Assembly (NCBI GenBank): GCA_934726055.1 | Contig: CAKVCZ010000004.1 | Span: 62,001 to 126,000 of the forward strand | Reading direction: 5' to 3' | Length of the DNA: 64,000 nucleotides | Origin: an uncultured Candidatus Melainabacteria bacterium | Lineage (GTDB): Bacteria; Cyanobacteriota; Vampirovibrionia; Gastranaerophilales; Gastranaerophilaceae | Shown: positions 46,740 to 56,033 of the stretch, one piece after another | Numbering within the stretch: the stretch's first letter is position 1 | Layout of the letters: every line of letters begins with the position of its first letter | Notes under the pieces: model-generated | What the model was told of the DNA's origin: nothing | The model's input: the letters and a program-made list of their open reading frames with translations, nothing else | Database searches by the model: none | Translations under genes and position numbers: made by a program

Positions 46740-47449
46740 TGTTGTATTCTTTCTTGTTCATTATCTATATATCCACAATCTTTGCCATTTCTGTCCCATA
46801 TTACATTTGATTTTACTACTTTGGCAGGATTTCCTGCATAGGCACAGTACGGATCATCTTTTCTACCTGAGAATACAGCATTACAACCAACAATAGAATT
46901 ATTTGGTATCGTGGAGTTTTTTAAAATAGTAACACCTTGGCATATCCATGAATGTTTACCAATTTCTATTCCTTTTGCTCTATTTATTAATTGCTTTGTG
47001 TCTTTATCAAAAATAGGGTGTGCATCTGTATTATATATAGTTATTCCGTATGAGAGCATACAATCTTCACCTATTTTACAATAAGTATTTGAATTGTATG
47101 TAACATAGCTCATTTGTTCAATACTAGTATCTTTTAATATTTCAAAGCTTGAATTATAAATTTTTCCAAAATATGGGTGATTTTGTCCCATAAAAATTGA
47201 AATGCTAACGCTTAGATATACATTATTGTCTATAAATATAAAATTATTGTCCCCATATATATTGATATCTATTTTCCCATTTATTGATTCGGATTTTATT
47301 ATAATACTATTATTTTCACCACAAATATTTAAATTAATATTTTTTTTAATTTTTTCATTTATTTGAATATTGTTTTTTTTATATACAGAGCGGGAGCCTT
47401 TTTTATCTCTAAGAATATCAATAATATCTTGAATAAACTTAATTTGCAT
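46736..47449 (-). CDS. Hexapeptide-repeat acetyltransferase
   Basis: 237 residues. The C-terminal two thirds form a left-handed beta helix ending SYGITIYNTDAHPIFD, IGKHSWICQGVTILK and GNPAKVVK, the pattern of sugar O- or N-acetyltransferases (maltose acetyltransferase/WbbJ-like, with His in NTDAHP). The N-terminal ~90 residues also consist of short beta repeats. The ATG at 47449 follows GAGGT and lies inside the end of the aminotransferase gene. Confidence 0.78.
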   Translation of the reverse strand: MQIKFIQDIIDILRDKKGSRSVYKKNNIQINEKIKKNINLNICGENNSIIIKSESINGKIDINIYGDNNFIFIDNNVYLSVSISIFMGQNHPYFGKIYNSSFEILKDTSIEQMSYVTYNSNTYCKIGEDCMLSYGITIYNTDAHPIFDKDTKQLINRAKGIEIGKHSWICQGVTILKNSTIPNNSIVGCNAVFSGRKDDPYCAYAGNPAKVVKSNVIWDRNGKDCGYIDNEQERIQQ

Positions 47450-48560
47450 TGTTAATGACCTCACATATTCTTATCAGGTCTTCAAATGTAAGATTGCTGT
47501 GGTAAGGTAAGCATAATACTTTATGTTTTATATCGTTTACAACAGTTAAATTTGATAATTTGACTGCTAAATCATCTTTATAACAGTCATAATCTGTACA
47601 AGCTGGATAGAAGTATTTTCTTGTTAAAATATTGTGTCTTTTGAATGTATCATATAATTCGTTTCTTGATATTGGATAGTCGTTTTCTATTATTATTGGA
47701 TAGTATTGGTAAGAATCAGTTGTATTATTAGGCATTTTTGGAATACGAATTCCTCTAATATTTGAAAGATTTTTGTTATAATAATCCTTTATTTTCTTTC
47801 TTTTTTCTTGTTCAACTCTATAAATTTCTAAGTTTAATAAGCCCATTGCGGCTTGAAATTCATTCATTTTTCCATTTATGCCAACTTCTTCAACAACTTC
47901 TTCATTTTGTATTCCAAAGTTTCTTAAATTACGAATTCTTTTTAGTAAGTACTCATCTTTAAATGTTAAACAACCACCTTCAATTGTATTGAATAGTTTT
48001 GTAGCATGGAAAGAAAACATTGATATATCGCCAAAATTTCCGATACCTATTCCGTTAATTTCGGTTGAAAATGCGTGTGCTGCATCATATATGACTTTAA
48101 GATTATGTTTTTTTGCAATTTTGTCAATTTTTTCAACGTTGCAAGGGAAACCATAAACGTGGACTCCAAGTATAGCTGATGTATTTGGAGTTATAAGACT
48201 CTCAATTTTATCTGTATCAATAGTCATTGTGTTGGGTTCTATATCGCAAAATACCGGTCTGCAATTATTCCAGGAAATGCAATGTGGAGTAGCTGCAAAA
48301 GTGAAAGGTGTTGTAATTACTTCGCTTTTGTATGGTAAATCCAAGGCTTTAGCAGCAGTAAGTAATGCGATTGTCCCGTTGTTAAATAATAGAGAGTAAG
48401 GGACTTTTAACACATTTAAAAGCTTTTCTTCTAACAGATTATGTTTTTTGCCCATATTTGTCAGCCATTTCGCAGTCCAAATGTCTTCTATTTGAGCTTT
48501 ATACTCATCAATATTTGGTAGAAGCGGTTCTATTAGACTTATTATTTTATTTTTTCCCAT
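47439..48560 (-). CDS. DegT/DnrJ/EryC1 sugar aminotransferase (VioA-like)
   Basis: 373-residue PLP enzyme that aminates a keto-sugar nucleotide. Visible are TTPFTFAATPHCISW, YDAAHAFSTEI (PLP-binding Asp) and SFHATKLFNTIEGGC with the Schiff-base Lys. AGGAG precedes the ATG at optimal spacing, and a TTGACA promoter lies upstream. It forms an operon with an acetyltransferase and a putative glycosyltransferase, so the likely product is an acylated amino sugar. Confidence 0.88.
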   Translation of the reverse strand: MGKNKIISLIEPLLPNIDEYKAQIEDIWTAKWLTNMGKKHNLLEEKLLNVLKVPYSLLFNNGTIALLTAAKALDLPYKSEVITTPFTFAATPHCISWNNCRPVFCDIEPNTMTIDTDKIESLITPNTSAILGVHVYGFPCNVEKIDKIAKKHNLKVIYDAAHAFSTEINGIGIGNFGDISMFSFHATKLFNTIEGGCLTFKDEYLLKRIRNLRNFGIQNEEVVEEVGINGKMNEFQAAMGLLNLEIYRVEQEKRKKIKDYYNKNLSNIRGIRIPKMPNNTTDSYQYYPIIIENDYPISRNELYDTFKRHNILTRKYFYPACTDYDCYKDDLAVKLSNLTVVNDIKHKVLCLPYHSNLTFEDLIRICEVINNAN

Positions 48561-48577
48561 ATGAATCTCCTGTTATT

Positions 48578-48606
48578 AGAATAAATAAAAATATATGTAT
48601 TGTCAA
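48578..48606 (-). promoter_or_regulatory. Promoter of the aminotransferase operon
   Basis: On the minus strand TTGACA, 17 bases, TATTCT. Confidence 0.65.
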
Positions 48607-48640
48607 TTAAAATTGTTTATTGTAAAATGGTGTTGTAATC

Positions 48641-48650
48641 ATGGTATAAA
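48641..48650 (+). promoter_or_regulatory. Probable extended -10 promoter of the fdtA operon
   Basis: TGGTATAAA with a distant TTGTAA (19-base spacing) just before the AAAGGTGA ribosome-binding site of fdtA; the initiation site would be very near the start codon. Confidence 0.35.
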
Positions 48651-48659
48651 GGTGAATAT

Positions 48660-49064
48660 ATGAACTATAAACTGATTGATATGAATGTGTTTGGAGATTC
48701 TCGTGGAAAATTAATTTCTCTAGAAGGATTAAGTGATGTTGTTCCTTTTGAAATTAATAGAGTTTATTATATATATGATACTGCTCCAGAGCAAGATAGA
48801 GGCAAACATGCTCATAGAATTTTAGAACAAATTATAATTGCCATAGACGGTGCATGCCAATTTATTTTGGATGATGGGAAAACAAGTGAAAAAATTTGGT
48901 TAAATACCCCAGAAAAAGCTTTGTATATTGGTAAAAATATGTGGCGTGAAATGCGACATTTTTCCTATGGTTGTAAACTTATGGTTTTAGCAAGCACTCA
49001 TTATGATGAGAGTGAATATATACGTGACTATGAAGTTTTTTTAAAAGAGGTAAAGAATGGCTAA
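48660..49064 (+). CDS. fdtA: FdtA/QdtA-type dTDP-4-oxo-6-deoxyglucose 3,4-ketoisomerase
   Basis: 134-residue cupin of the WxcM/FdtA family. DSRGKLISLEG, RGKHAHRILEQ (the conserved active-site His pair) and CQFILDDGK are diagnostic. The enzyme moves the keto group from C4 to C3, preparing the sugar for C3 amination; FdtA and QdtA differ in C4 stereochemistry and cannot be separated by eye. AAAGGTGA precedes the ATG. The matching C3 aminotransferase lies at 50847. Confidence 0.85.
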   Translation: MNYKLIDMNVFGDSRGKLISLEGLSDVVPFEINRVYYIYDTAPEQDRGKHAHRILEQIIIAIDGACQFILDDGKTSEKIWLNTPEKALYIGKNMWREMRHFSYGCKLMVLASTHYDESEYIRDYEVFLKEVKNG

Positions 49065-50124
49065 AATATTAATTGCAGGTGCTGGTGGAGCTCCTTCAGA
49101 AGGTGTTATAAATTCGCTTTTACTTTCATCAAAAAATGATGAAATAGTTGGCATGTGTTCAGAACCTTCTGACTTGGTGTTGTCTAAAGCAAAAAGAAAA
49201 TATTATGTACCCTATGCAAATGCACCTGAATATAAAGAAATGCTTTTAAAGATTTTGGATAAAGAAAAACCCGATCTAGTTCACTTTCAAAATGATTTAG
49301 AAGTTTTTCATGCATCTTTATTAAGAGAAGATATAAGTAGTATGGGCTGTAAAATATTTATGCCAGAGCACAAAGTTATTGATACTTGTGTAAATAAATG
49401 GAAGTCCTATAATGCATTTAAATTTGCTGGGATAAAGGTTCCAACAAATATTCTTATAAATGATGAGCAAGATTTGAGGGATGCATTTGTAAAATTGTCG
49501 GATAAAAGTGGTAATGTTTGGTTTAGATCTTCATCAATTGGTGGTGGTGGAAAAGGTTCAATTCATACAAATGATTATCAGCTTGCAAAGTGTTGGATTG
49601 ATAGAGCAAATGGTTGGGGTGATTTTATTGCTGCACAAATGTTGACATCTGAAACGGTTACGTGGTTATCTATATGGTACGAGGGCGAATTAGTAGTTGC
49701 TCAAGCAAGGAAACGTGTTGGTTGGATTCACGGTAATAGGAGTGCTTCGGGTGTAACCGGCGTAACAAAGATTGGGATAACTTGTTCCGATGATTTAGTC
49801 AATAAAATTGCTATCGATGCAATAAAGTCGGTTTCGGATAAGCCTCATGGTATTTTTGGTGTAGATATGGCTTATGATGAAGAGGGTATTCCAAATCCAA
49901 CGGAAATAAATATTTCAAGGTTTTTTACAACAGTTTTATTCTTTACTCAGGCTGGTTTGAATATGCCAGAAATATTTAAAGATATTGCTTTGTATAAAGA
50001 ATTCCCTAAATTAAAACGAAAAATAAACCCTTTAGATGATGGATTATTGTGGTTACGTGGAATGGATACTAAACCAAGATTGATGCGTAAAAAAGATTTT
50101 GACAATGAAATAATATACTTATGA
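49057..50124 (+). CDS. ATP-grasp ligase (carbamoyl-phosphate synthase-like)
   Basis: 355 residues. An N-terminal Rossmann-like domain (ILIAGAGGAPSEGVINSLL) precedes an ATP-grasp fold with the glycine-rich SSSIGGGGKGSI loop and the metal ligands in FGVDMAYDEEGIPNPTEIN. Such enzymes in polysaccharide loci are thought to join an amino acid or similar acid to a sugar or uronate; the substrate is not identifiable here. It overlaps fdtA by 8 bases. Confidence 0.78.
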   Translation: MAKILIAGAGGAPSEGVINSLLLSSKNDEIVGMCSEPSDLVLSKAKRKYYVPYANAPEYKEMLLKILDKEKPDLVHFQNDLEVFHASLLREDISSMGCKIFMPEHKVIDTCVNKWKSYNAFKFAGIKVPTNILINDEQDLRDAFVKLSDKSGNVWFRSSSIGGGGKGSIHTNDYQLAKCWIDRANGWGDFIAAQMLTSETVTWLSIWYEGELVVAQARKRVGWIHGNRSASGVTGVTKIGITCSDDLVNKIAIDAIKSVSDKPHGIFGVDMAYDEEGIPNPTEINISRFFTTVLFFTQAGLNMPEIFKDIALYKEFPKLKRKINPLDDGLLWLRGMDTKPRLMRKKDFDNEIIYL

Positions 50125-50186
50125 AATCTGTGTTTTAATTGTCAATTATCAATGTTATATAAATATGTTGTAAAAGGTTGAATGGC

Positions 50187-50798
50187 ATGAAAAATATATT
50201 CTTTGATTTGGATGGTACACTTCTTGATTCTTCCGATCGGTTATATAATTTATTTATTGATTTAATTCCGGAATGCAAATTAAGTAAACATGAATATTGG
50301 CAATTGAAACGTAGTAAAATTGATCATAAACAAATTATCGAAATGTATTTTAAAAATCATTTTTTTGAAGAATTTAATCAAGAATGGTTAAAATTAATAG
50401 AATCAGATAAATACTTAATGTTTGATAAACTGTATCCGGATGCTGTTTATCTTTTACAAAAATTGCAAAAATTTAATAATTTATATTTAGTAACAGCAAG
50501 ACAATCAACAGAACAATTATTATTTGAATTGAGGCGATTTAATATTGAGAACTATTTTACAAATATTTTAGTTACAAATCATAAATTTTCAAAAAAAGAT
50601 TTAATAAGTCCATATTATAAAAGTGAGGATATTTTTATAAGTGATACAGGTAGTGATATAAATATTGGATGTGAGTTGGGTATGAGAACTATTGCAGTTA
50701 CCTATGGTTTTTTGTCAAGAGAAAGTTTAGAAAACTATACACCAACTTATTTAGTTGATTCCATACAAGAAATTTTACAATTGTTTGTTTATTTATAG
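50187..50798 (+). CDS. HAD-family phosphatase
   Basis: 203 residues. DLDGTLLDSS is the catalytic D-x-D motif, TARQS the motif II Thr region, and SDTGSDINIGCELGMRTIAV the motif IV metal site. It resembles Gph/phosphoglycolate-type phosphatases. The ATG at 50187 follows AAAAGG; a TTG at 50178 is less likely. In this locus it may dephosphorylate a sugar phosphate precursor. Confidence 0.82.
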   Translation: MKNIFFDLDGTLLDSSDRLYNLFIDLIPECKLSKHEYWQLKRSKIDHKQIIEMYFKNHFFEEFNQEWLKLIESDKYLMFDKLYPDAVYLLQKLQKFNNLYLVTARQSTEQLLFELRRFNIENYFTNILVTNHKFSKKDLISPYYKSEDIFISDTGSDINIGCELGMRTIAVTYGFLSRESLENYTPTYLVDSIQEILQLFVYL

Positions 50799-50846
50799 TA
50801 TTTATTTTTTTAGGTGTTATTATAAGGATTAGGTGGGGAATAATAT

Positions 50847-51944
50847 ATGATTGATTTTTTAAATTTAGAAAAAATAAATAACAGGTTTAGAGAAGAAATA
50901 AATAATAGATTAAATTCTATTTTAGAAAAAGGTTGGTATTTACAAGGGGAAGAAAATGAAAAATTTTCAGAGAATTTTGCAAAATATTGTGGCTGTAGGT
51001 ATTGTTTAGGTGTGGCGAATGGGTTAGATGCATTGAATTTAATCATTCGTGCATATGGATTTTGTAAAGGTGATGAAATAATTGTTCCAGCAAATACTTA
51101 TATTGCTACTATTCTTGCAATTTCTGAGAATGGTTGTACTCCTGTATTAGTTGAGCCTGATATAAATACATATAATATTAATCCTGACTTGATTGAAGAA
51201 AAGATTACTAAAAACACTAAAGCTATTATGGTTGTTCATTTGTATGGACAAGCAGTTCAAATGGATAAAATATTGGAATTAGCTAAAAAGTATAATTTAA
51301 AAATTATTGAAGATTCTGCTCAGGCTCATGGGGCAATATATGATGGTAAGCGTGTTGGTAATCTTGGAAATGCTTCAGGTTTTTCTTTTTATCCTGGAAA
51401 AAATTTGGGCTGTATGGGTGATGGTGGTTGTGTAACGACGAATGACGAAAATCTTTATAAAAAGATTAAGGCCATTGCAAACTATGGTTCTGATAGAAAA
51501 TATCATCATATATATAAGGGAGTAAATTCAAGGTTAGATGAAATCCAAGCCGCTGTGTTGGATATAAAATTGAAGTATTTAGATGAGGATAATAATCGTC
51601 GCAGAGAAATATCAAAATATTATCGTGATAATATAAAAAATCCAAGTATAATACTGCCTAAAACTTATGATGAGTTATCTCATGTATGGCATGTCTTTCC
51701 TGTTAGGACTAAAAACAGGGATGTATTTCAACAGTATTTAAAAGATAAAGATATTCAAACCTTAATTCATTATCCTACGCCTCCACATAAGCAAGGTGCA
51801 TATCGAGAATGGAGTAATAAAGCATATCCGGTGAGTGAGGAGATACATAATACAATCTTAAGTTTACCGATATCTCCTGTGTTGTCAGATGATGAGGTAA
51901 TGAAAATTGTTAATGTTGTTAATGAGTATAGCTTTAATACATAG
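50847..51944 (+). CDS. fdtB: FdtB/QdtB-type sugar 3-aminotransferase (DegT family)
   Basis: 365-residue PLP aminotransferase with [30 protein letters not shown] and [17 protein letters not shown] (Schiff-base Lys in PGKN). The sequence closely follows the FdtB/QdtB pattern that aminates the 3-keto product of FdtA to dTDP-Fuc3N or dTDP-Qui3N. Together with fdtA it predicts a 3-amino-3,6-dideoxyhexose in the surface glycan, a natural acceptor for the acyl groups built by the neighbouring operon. Confidence 0.86.
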   Translation: MIDFLNLEKINNRFREEINNRLNSILEKGWYLQGEENEKFSENFAKYCGCRYCLGVANGLDALNLIIRAYGFCKGDEIIVPANTYIATILAISENGCTPVLVEPDINTYNINPDLIEEKITKNTKAIMVVHLYGQAVQMDKILELAKKYNLKIIEDSAQAHGAIYDGKRVGNLGNASGFSFYPGKNLGCMGDGGCVTTNDENLYKKIKAIANYGSDRKYHHIYKGVNSRLDEIQAAVLDIKLKYLDEDNNRRREISKYYRDNIKNPSIILPKTYDELSHVWHVFPVRTKNRDVFQQYLKDKDIQTLIHYPTPPHKQGAYREWSNKAYPVSEEIHNTILSLPISPVLSDDEVMKIVNVVNEYSFNT

Positions 51945-51959
51945 GGTTGTGACGTAATT

Positions 51960-52958
51960 ATGAAAAATCCTTTAGTTTCAGTTTTAATTCCTGCATTTAA
52001 TCATGAAGATTATGTGCAAGAATCAATAAAATCCGTAATAAATCAATCGTATGAAAATATTGAACTGATTGTTATTGATGATGGTTCAAGTGATTTTACT
52101 TGGAAAAAAATACTAGAACTAAAAGCTGAATGTGAAAAAAGATTTATAAGTGTTTGCTTCAAAACTCAGGATAATATTGGTGCTTCAAAAACTATTGAAC
52201 AACTTCTTTCTACTGCAAAAGGAAAGTATATTTATATTATTGCTTCAGATGATATGGCAGAATCTTTTGCAATAGAAAAACAAGTTAAATTTTTAGAAAC
52301 TAATCCTGATTATGGTTGTGTTGTTGGAGATTCTGCATTTGTTGACTTTAAAGGAGATTATTGCTATTGGAAAAATAATAATAAAGATATAACTTACATT
52401 GAGGATAATGCAGAATACAAAACTTTTGTTTCGTTTTTAAAAAAGTGGTTTAATTATTTTAATGATACCGATTTTGGAACTTATAGAACTTTATATAAAT
52501 CGAATTATATACCCAATGGTTATTTAATTAGAAAATCTCTGATTGATAAATATGTTAAGTTTCCAAAAGAACAAGTGCTTGAAGATTGGTTTTTGATGTT
52601 ACAATTGTCCAAATACACAAAGTTTAAGTATATAAATAAGGTTCTTTATTTATATAGATGGCATCAAGATAATACTGTTACAAAAAATTTTGTAATTAGT
52701 CTAATTGCAAAAAATTTACGTGATTATGAATATAAGATAGATCAAGAAATATGTGAAAATAAAGATTTACAAAAAGAGTTATTGCCTGGAGTTTTAAAAT
52801 ACATTAAAGCTAATATAACTTATTATAGATTTGGTGAGTTATACAAAAGATTTGGAATACCATTAATATTTGAATTCTTAAAATATAAAAAAAATGGAAT
52901 TAAAACTAAATTAATAAAGATTATTAATGTTACTTTATTTAAGTGGGAAGTTAAGTAA
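51960..52958 (+). CDS. GT2-family glycosyltransferase A
   Basis: 332 residues. N-terminal GT-A domain: VSVLIPAFNHEDYVQESI, LIVIDDGSSDFTW and the metal-binding ASDDM. The C-terminal half is helical and basic. It is probably cytoplasmic and adds a sugar to a lipid-linked repeat unit. It follows fdtB by 15 bases in the same direction and ends the plus-strand sugar operon. Confidence 0.85.
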   Translation: MKNPLVSVLIPAFNHEDYVQESIKSVINQSYENIELIVIDDGSSDFTWKKILELKAECEKRFISVCFKTQDNIGASKTIEQLLSTAKGKYIYIIASDDMAESFAIEKQVKFLETNPDYGCVVGDSAFVDFKGDYCYWKNNNKDITYIEDNAEYKTFVSFLKKWFNYFNDTDFGTYRTLYKSNYIPNGYLIRKSLIDKYVKFPKEQVLEDWFLMLQLSKYTKFKYINKVLYLYRWHQDNTVTKNFVISLIAKNLRDYEYKIDQEICENKDLQKELLPGVLKYIKANITYYRFGELYKRFGIPLIFEFLKYKKNGIKTKLIKIINVTLFKWEVK

Positions 52959-52990
52959 AAATTTTTACATAAGAATATTTATTAAATTCA

Positions 52991-53019
52991 TTGAAAAATA
53001 CATTATTTTTTGCTATAAT
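52991..53019 (+). promoter_or_regulatory. Promoter of glycosyltransferase B
   Basis: TTGAAA, 17 bases, TATAAT with an extended -10 TGC. Confidence 0.78.
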
Positions 53020-53048
53020 AAAGCAAGTATTATGTGAATGCTTTGACA

Positions 53049-54101
53049 ATGTATAGTTTAGACGATATTCAAGTATATATACCAACATACAATAGACCCG
53101 AACTATTACGAGAATCAATAAAAAGTCTAGTTAGTCAATCTATTGGAGTGCCAAAAATTACAGTTATTAATAATGGTACTCTGCAAGAAACAACTGATGT
53201 GATAAATGAATTTAAAGATTATGGCATTATTGAATATAAATCAAGCGGTGAATTGTTTGCTAGTATGGACAAAGTTGCTGAACTGGTTCAATCTCCTTAT
53301 GTTATGATTTTTCACGATGATGATATATTAAATTCAGAATATTTAAAATATGCCATAAAAGCTTTAAATACCTATGATAATATTGCATTTATAACAACAC
53401 GAACTAAAGATTTTACGAATCAAGATGACATTGATTTATCTCCAGCAAGTGATGAATTTTATATGTTTGATAGTAAAAAAGAGTTCTCTCAATTTATGTA
53501 TTTAAATGAATTGATTGCAATGCAAACTGCTATATATAATGTGGAATTGTTTAAAAAATATCCTCGAGATTTTGATTCATTTGGAAAATTCTGTGATTGG
53601 CCATATTTACTGAAGTTGTCAGGTTATGGAAAAGTTATTTTATTTAGTGATAAAAAAATGTTTAATGTTCGTATTCATCCTAATCAATATACAAATGAAT
53701 CTGCTTCAAGATTAAGTATAGAACAATTAATAAAGTGGCATAAACTATTCTATGATTCAATGAGGGTAAATGAGGATTTACTATCAAAATATAGCTTTTA
53801 TTCTAAATTTTTGCTGTTATATGAGAGTGCATATAACAATATTGTCAATATAGATAAAAGTGAAACTTTAAATGAAGCAATTAAAAAGGCTCAGAAATCT
53901 ATTGGATTTGATTTAAAATTATTAGATAAATACAGTAATAATATATATTTTGCATGTTTGTTACAAAATTTTGCTCATCAGTTTAAACATTATAAACATT
54001 TTAAGAAAGATTATCATGTTTTAAAATCTTTACATTATTTTGTGATAATATGCAAAAGACTTGTTAATATAAATTTTAAGTTATTGCATTTTAATTTTTA
54101 A
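53049..54101 (+). CDS. GT2-family glycosyltransferase B
   Basis: 350 residues starting DDIQVYIPTYNRPELLRESI, with ITVINNGT and the metal-binding FHDDDIL. The GT-A fold is followed by a helical domain. The start is ambiguous: an in-frame GTG at 53034 lies only ~15 bases after the -10 box and neither candidate has a ribosome-binding site. The 3' end overlaps the convergent glycosyltransferase by 21 bases. Confidence 0.82.
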   Translation: MYSLDDIQVYIPTYNRPELLRESIKSLVSQSIGVPKITVINNGTLQETTDVINEFKDYGIIEYKSSGELFASMDKVAELVQSPYVMIFHDDDILNSEYLKYAIKALNTYDNIAFITTRTKDFTNQDDIDLSPASDEFYMFDSKKEFSQFMYLNELIAMQTAIYNVELFKKYPRDFDSFGKFCDWPYLLKLSGYGKVILFSDKKMFNVRIHPNQYTNESASRLSIEQLIKWHKLFYDSMRVNEDLLSKYSFYSKFLLLYESAYNNIVNIDKSETLNEAIKKAQKSIGFDLKLLDKYSNNIYFACLLQNFAHQFKHYKHFKKDYHVLKSLHYFVIICKRLVNINFKLLHFNF

Positions 54102-54899
54102 TTTTATTCCCAAAAATGTGATGATTTTGTGATTTTTGTTTTTATCATTTTTTATAGAAAATATCTGTTCTAGTAGTGTGTTTGGGTAGAATTGATTTTT
54201 AAATAATTCTCCATTCCAATTTGGAAATTCTTTTTGCATAATTTTTATATCATTTAATTTAACGTCATCAAAGTCCGGATTTGACGAGGTTAGGGAGTGC
54301 AAATGGAATACTTGAGATTCTCTTATTTCGTAATTTTTATGTTTTAATTTTTTGTTCATATAGAATAAGTAGTCATCTCCACACCAAACTTTCATTTCGT
54401 GTGGAATTTCGTAGTAGGAGTTTTTATGGCAAAACATAATGATTCCATAATAATTTGTTCTATATGATATTTCTTTTATTTTTGGTTTTTTATTATTGAA
54501 TTTTATTGTTTTATATTCTGATGGATTAATATTTGTAACTATGTCATTTGAAACTCCAATTATTCCAGTTTTATTTTTTATTTGTTTTAAAACATTGAAA
54601 CAAAAATTATCAGGAATAATTAAATCATCATTGAAAAATGCGATATAATCATTTTTTGCTAAGTTTTTACCTTTATTCCAACAGGGGTTTACATATTCAT
54701 TAGTATTATTTCTTACAATAACAAGTTTTTTGCTAAGTTCTGCGAAGTCATTATTAAAACCATTACCTGAATTATCTATGATAATAATTTCATCAACGGA
54801 AATATCATTATCCAAAGTTGAAATTAATTTTGATAAAATAGTTAAATTCTTTTGTAGTGTTGGTATTATGATTGATAGCTTTTTTTTCAAAATTTCCAC
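54081..54899 (-). CDS. GT2-family glycosyltransferase C with C-terminal LGIK motif
   Basis: 272 residues: LSIIIPTLQKNLTILSKLI, IIIDNSGNGFNND, the metal site FFNDDLIIPDNF, then CGDDYLFYMNKKL. The C-terminus carries IFSIKND...HKIITFLGIKLKIK, a short motif shared in type with the protein at 45546. It begins 7 bases after the stop of the DUF1792 glycosyltransferase, so they are co-transcribed. Confidence 0.82.
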   Translation of the reverse strand: MEILKKKLSIIIPTLQKNLTILSKLISTLDNDISVDEIIIIDNSGNGFNNDFAELSKKLVIVRNNTNEYVNPCWNKGKNLAKNDYIAFFNDDLIIPDNFCFNVLKQIKNKTGIIGVSNDIVTNINPSEYKTIKFNNKKPKIKEISYRTNYYGIIMFCHKNSYYEIPHEMKVWCGDDYLFYMNKKLKHKNYEIRESQVFHLHSLTSSNPDFDDVKLNDIKIMQKEFPNWNGELFKNQFYPNTLLEQIFSIKNDKNKNHKIITFLGIKLKIKMQ

Positions 54900-54906
54900 C
54901 TTTTAT

Positions 54907-55989
54907 TTATAAAATTTTTGCAATAATTTCATTGGTAAATTTTTCATCACTTATATCTATGAAATCATACTGTCCTATATCATTAATGTATTTTCCTTTA
55001 ATCGGAACCGGAACTTTTGTCTTTTTCATAAACCATTCGTATTCTAGGTCAATATGTCCTATGTCGAGAGCCCAATATCCTTCTTCTGCTAAATCATAGG
55101 CTAAGCAAGTTGCAGCCATACCAAGTGCTAAAATTATTAATTTATCCTTTGTTGTGTTCATTTTTATAGTGGATAATATTTCATCATATTTTATAATTGC
55201 ATTTTCAGAAGGACATTCTATTCTGTTTATTGATTTAGCATTGTCAAATAAGTTGTTTCCAAGACCTAAAAAGCAGCCTGCACCTTCAACAATGATAATA
55301 TCTCTATTATTCCATATTTTTTTTAATAAATTAAAATACTTTTTACTGTCGGATTCATTATTATATGTTGTATATAGTCTTGAAATAAAAGCATTTCCAT
55401 AGGACTTATTAAAGTCTATATATTTATACATTTTATCTCTGGCTTCTATCATGTAATTTCGGGCTATATTTTTTGAATATTCACTAAAGTTATCTAATGA
55501 ACCAAAGAAATCCCACAAACAAACCATAATTCTATCATTATTAGATTTTAAAATATCCTTTAACTTTTGTTGATACTTTTCTATTTGGGTGGTATTAAAG
55601 TACTGTGAGTTTGGAAAATCCGTTTCATAAATGTATCTAAATTCACCATCACCGTATCTGCAAATAGATTTTTGATTCTGTACAATATCATTAAGAGTTT
55701 CTTCTATTGACAATATTTTTGGTAGTTTTACCGGATTTTTTGTTAAGTCATCAGCTACTTCATATTTTGCATTTTGTAAATATTTATCAGTATTTGTCAT
55801 TTGTGTTTCCAAATCAGAAACTCTATCCGTAAGTTTATCAATCTGATTCATTACAAAAATGGGGTTAGTATGCTTTATAACTTTCTTATAATATAAATAT
55901 TTTTTTTCAAATTTTTCTTTATGTTTTACAGGCACTAATTTGTATAGTATTTTGTAAATATCTTTTTTTATATGATATATAAAATTCAC
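54907..55989 (-). CDS. GT-D fold glycosyltransferase (DUF1792/SP_1767 family)
   Basis: 360 residues. The C-terminal ~270 show the DUF1792 signatures: SICRYGDGEFRYI, MVCLWDFFGSL, VEGAGCFLGLGNNL, ILALGMAATCLAYDLAEEG and the metal-binding ALDIGHIDLEYEWF. This is the GT-D glucosyltransferase type first described for streptococcal serine-rich adhesin glycosylation; here it serves a surface-glycan locus. The N-terminal ~90 residues form a coiled coil. Confidence 0.85.
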   Translation of the reverse strand: MNFIYHIKKDIYKILYKLVPVKHKEKFEKKYLYYKKVIKHTNPIFVMNQIDKLTDRVSDLETQMTNTDKYLQNAKYEVADDLTKNPVKLPKILSIEETLNDIVQNQKSICRYGDGEFRYIYETDFPNSQYFNTTQIEKYQQKLKDILKSNNDRIMVCLWDFFGSLDNFSEYSKNIARNYMIEARDKMYKYIDFNKSYGNAFISRLYTTYNNESDSKKYFNLLKKIWNNRDIIIVEGAGCFLGLGNNLFDNAKSINRIECPSENAIIKYDEILSTIKMNTTKDKLIILALGMAATCLAYDLAEEGYWALDIGHIDLEYEWFMKKTKVPVPIKGKYINDIGQYDFIDISDEKFTNEIIAKIL

Positions 55990-56033
55990 TATGTTTCCTC
56001 TAATAATTTACCGTTAGACTATCTTTATCCGTT

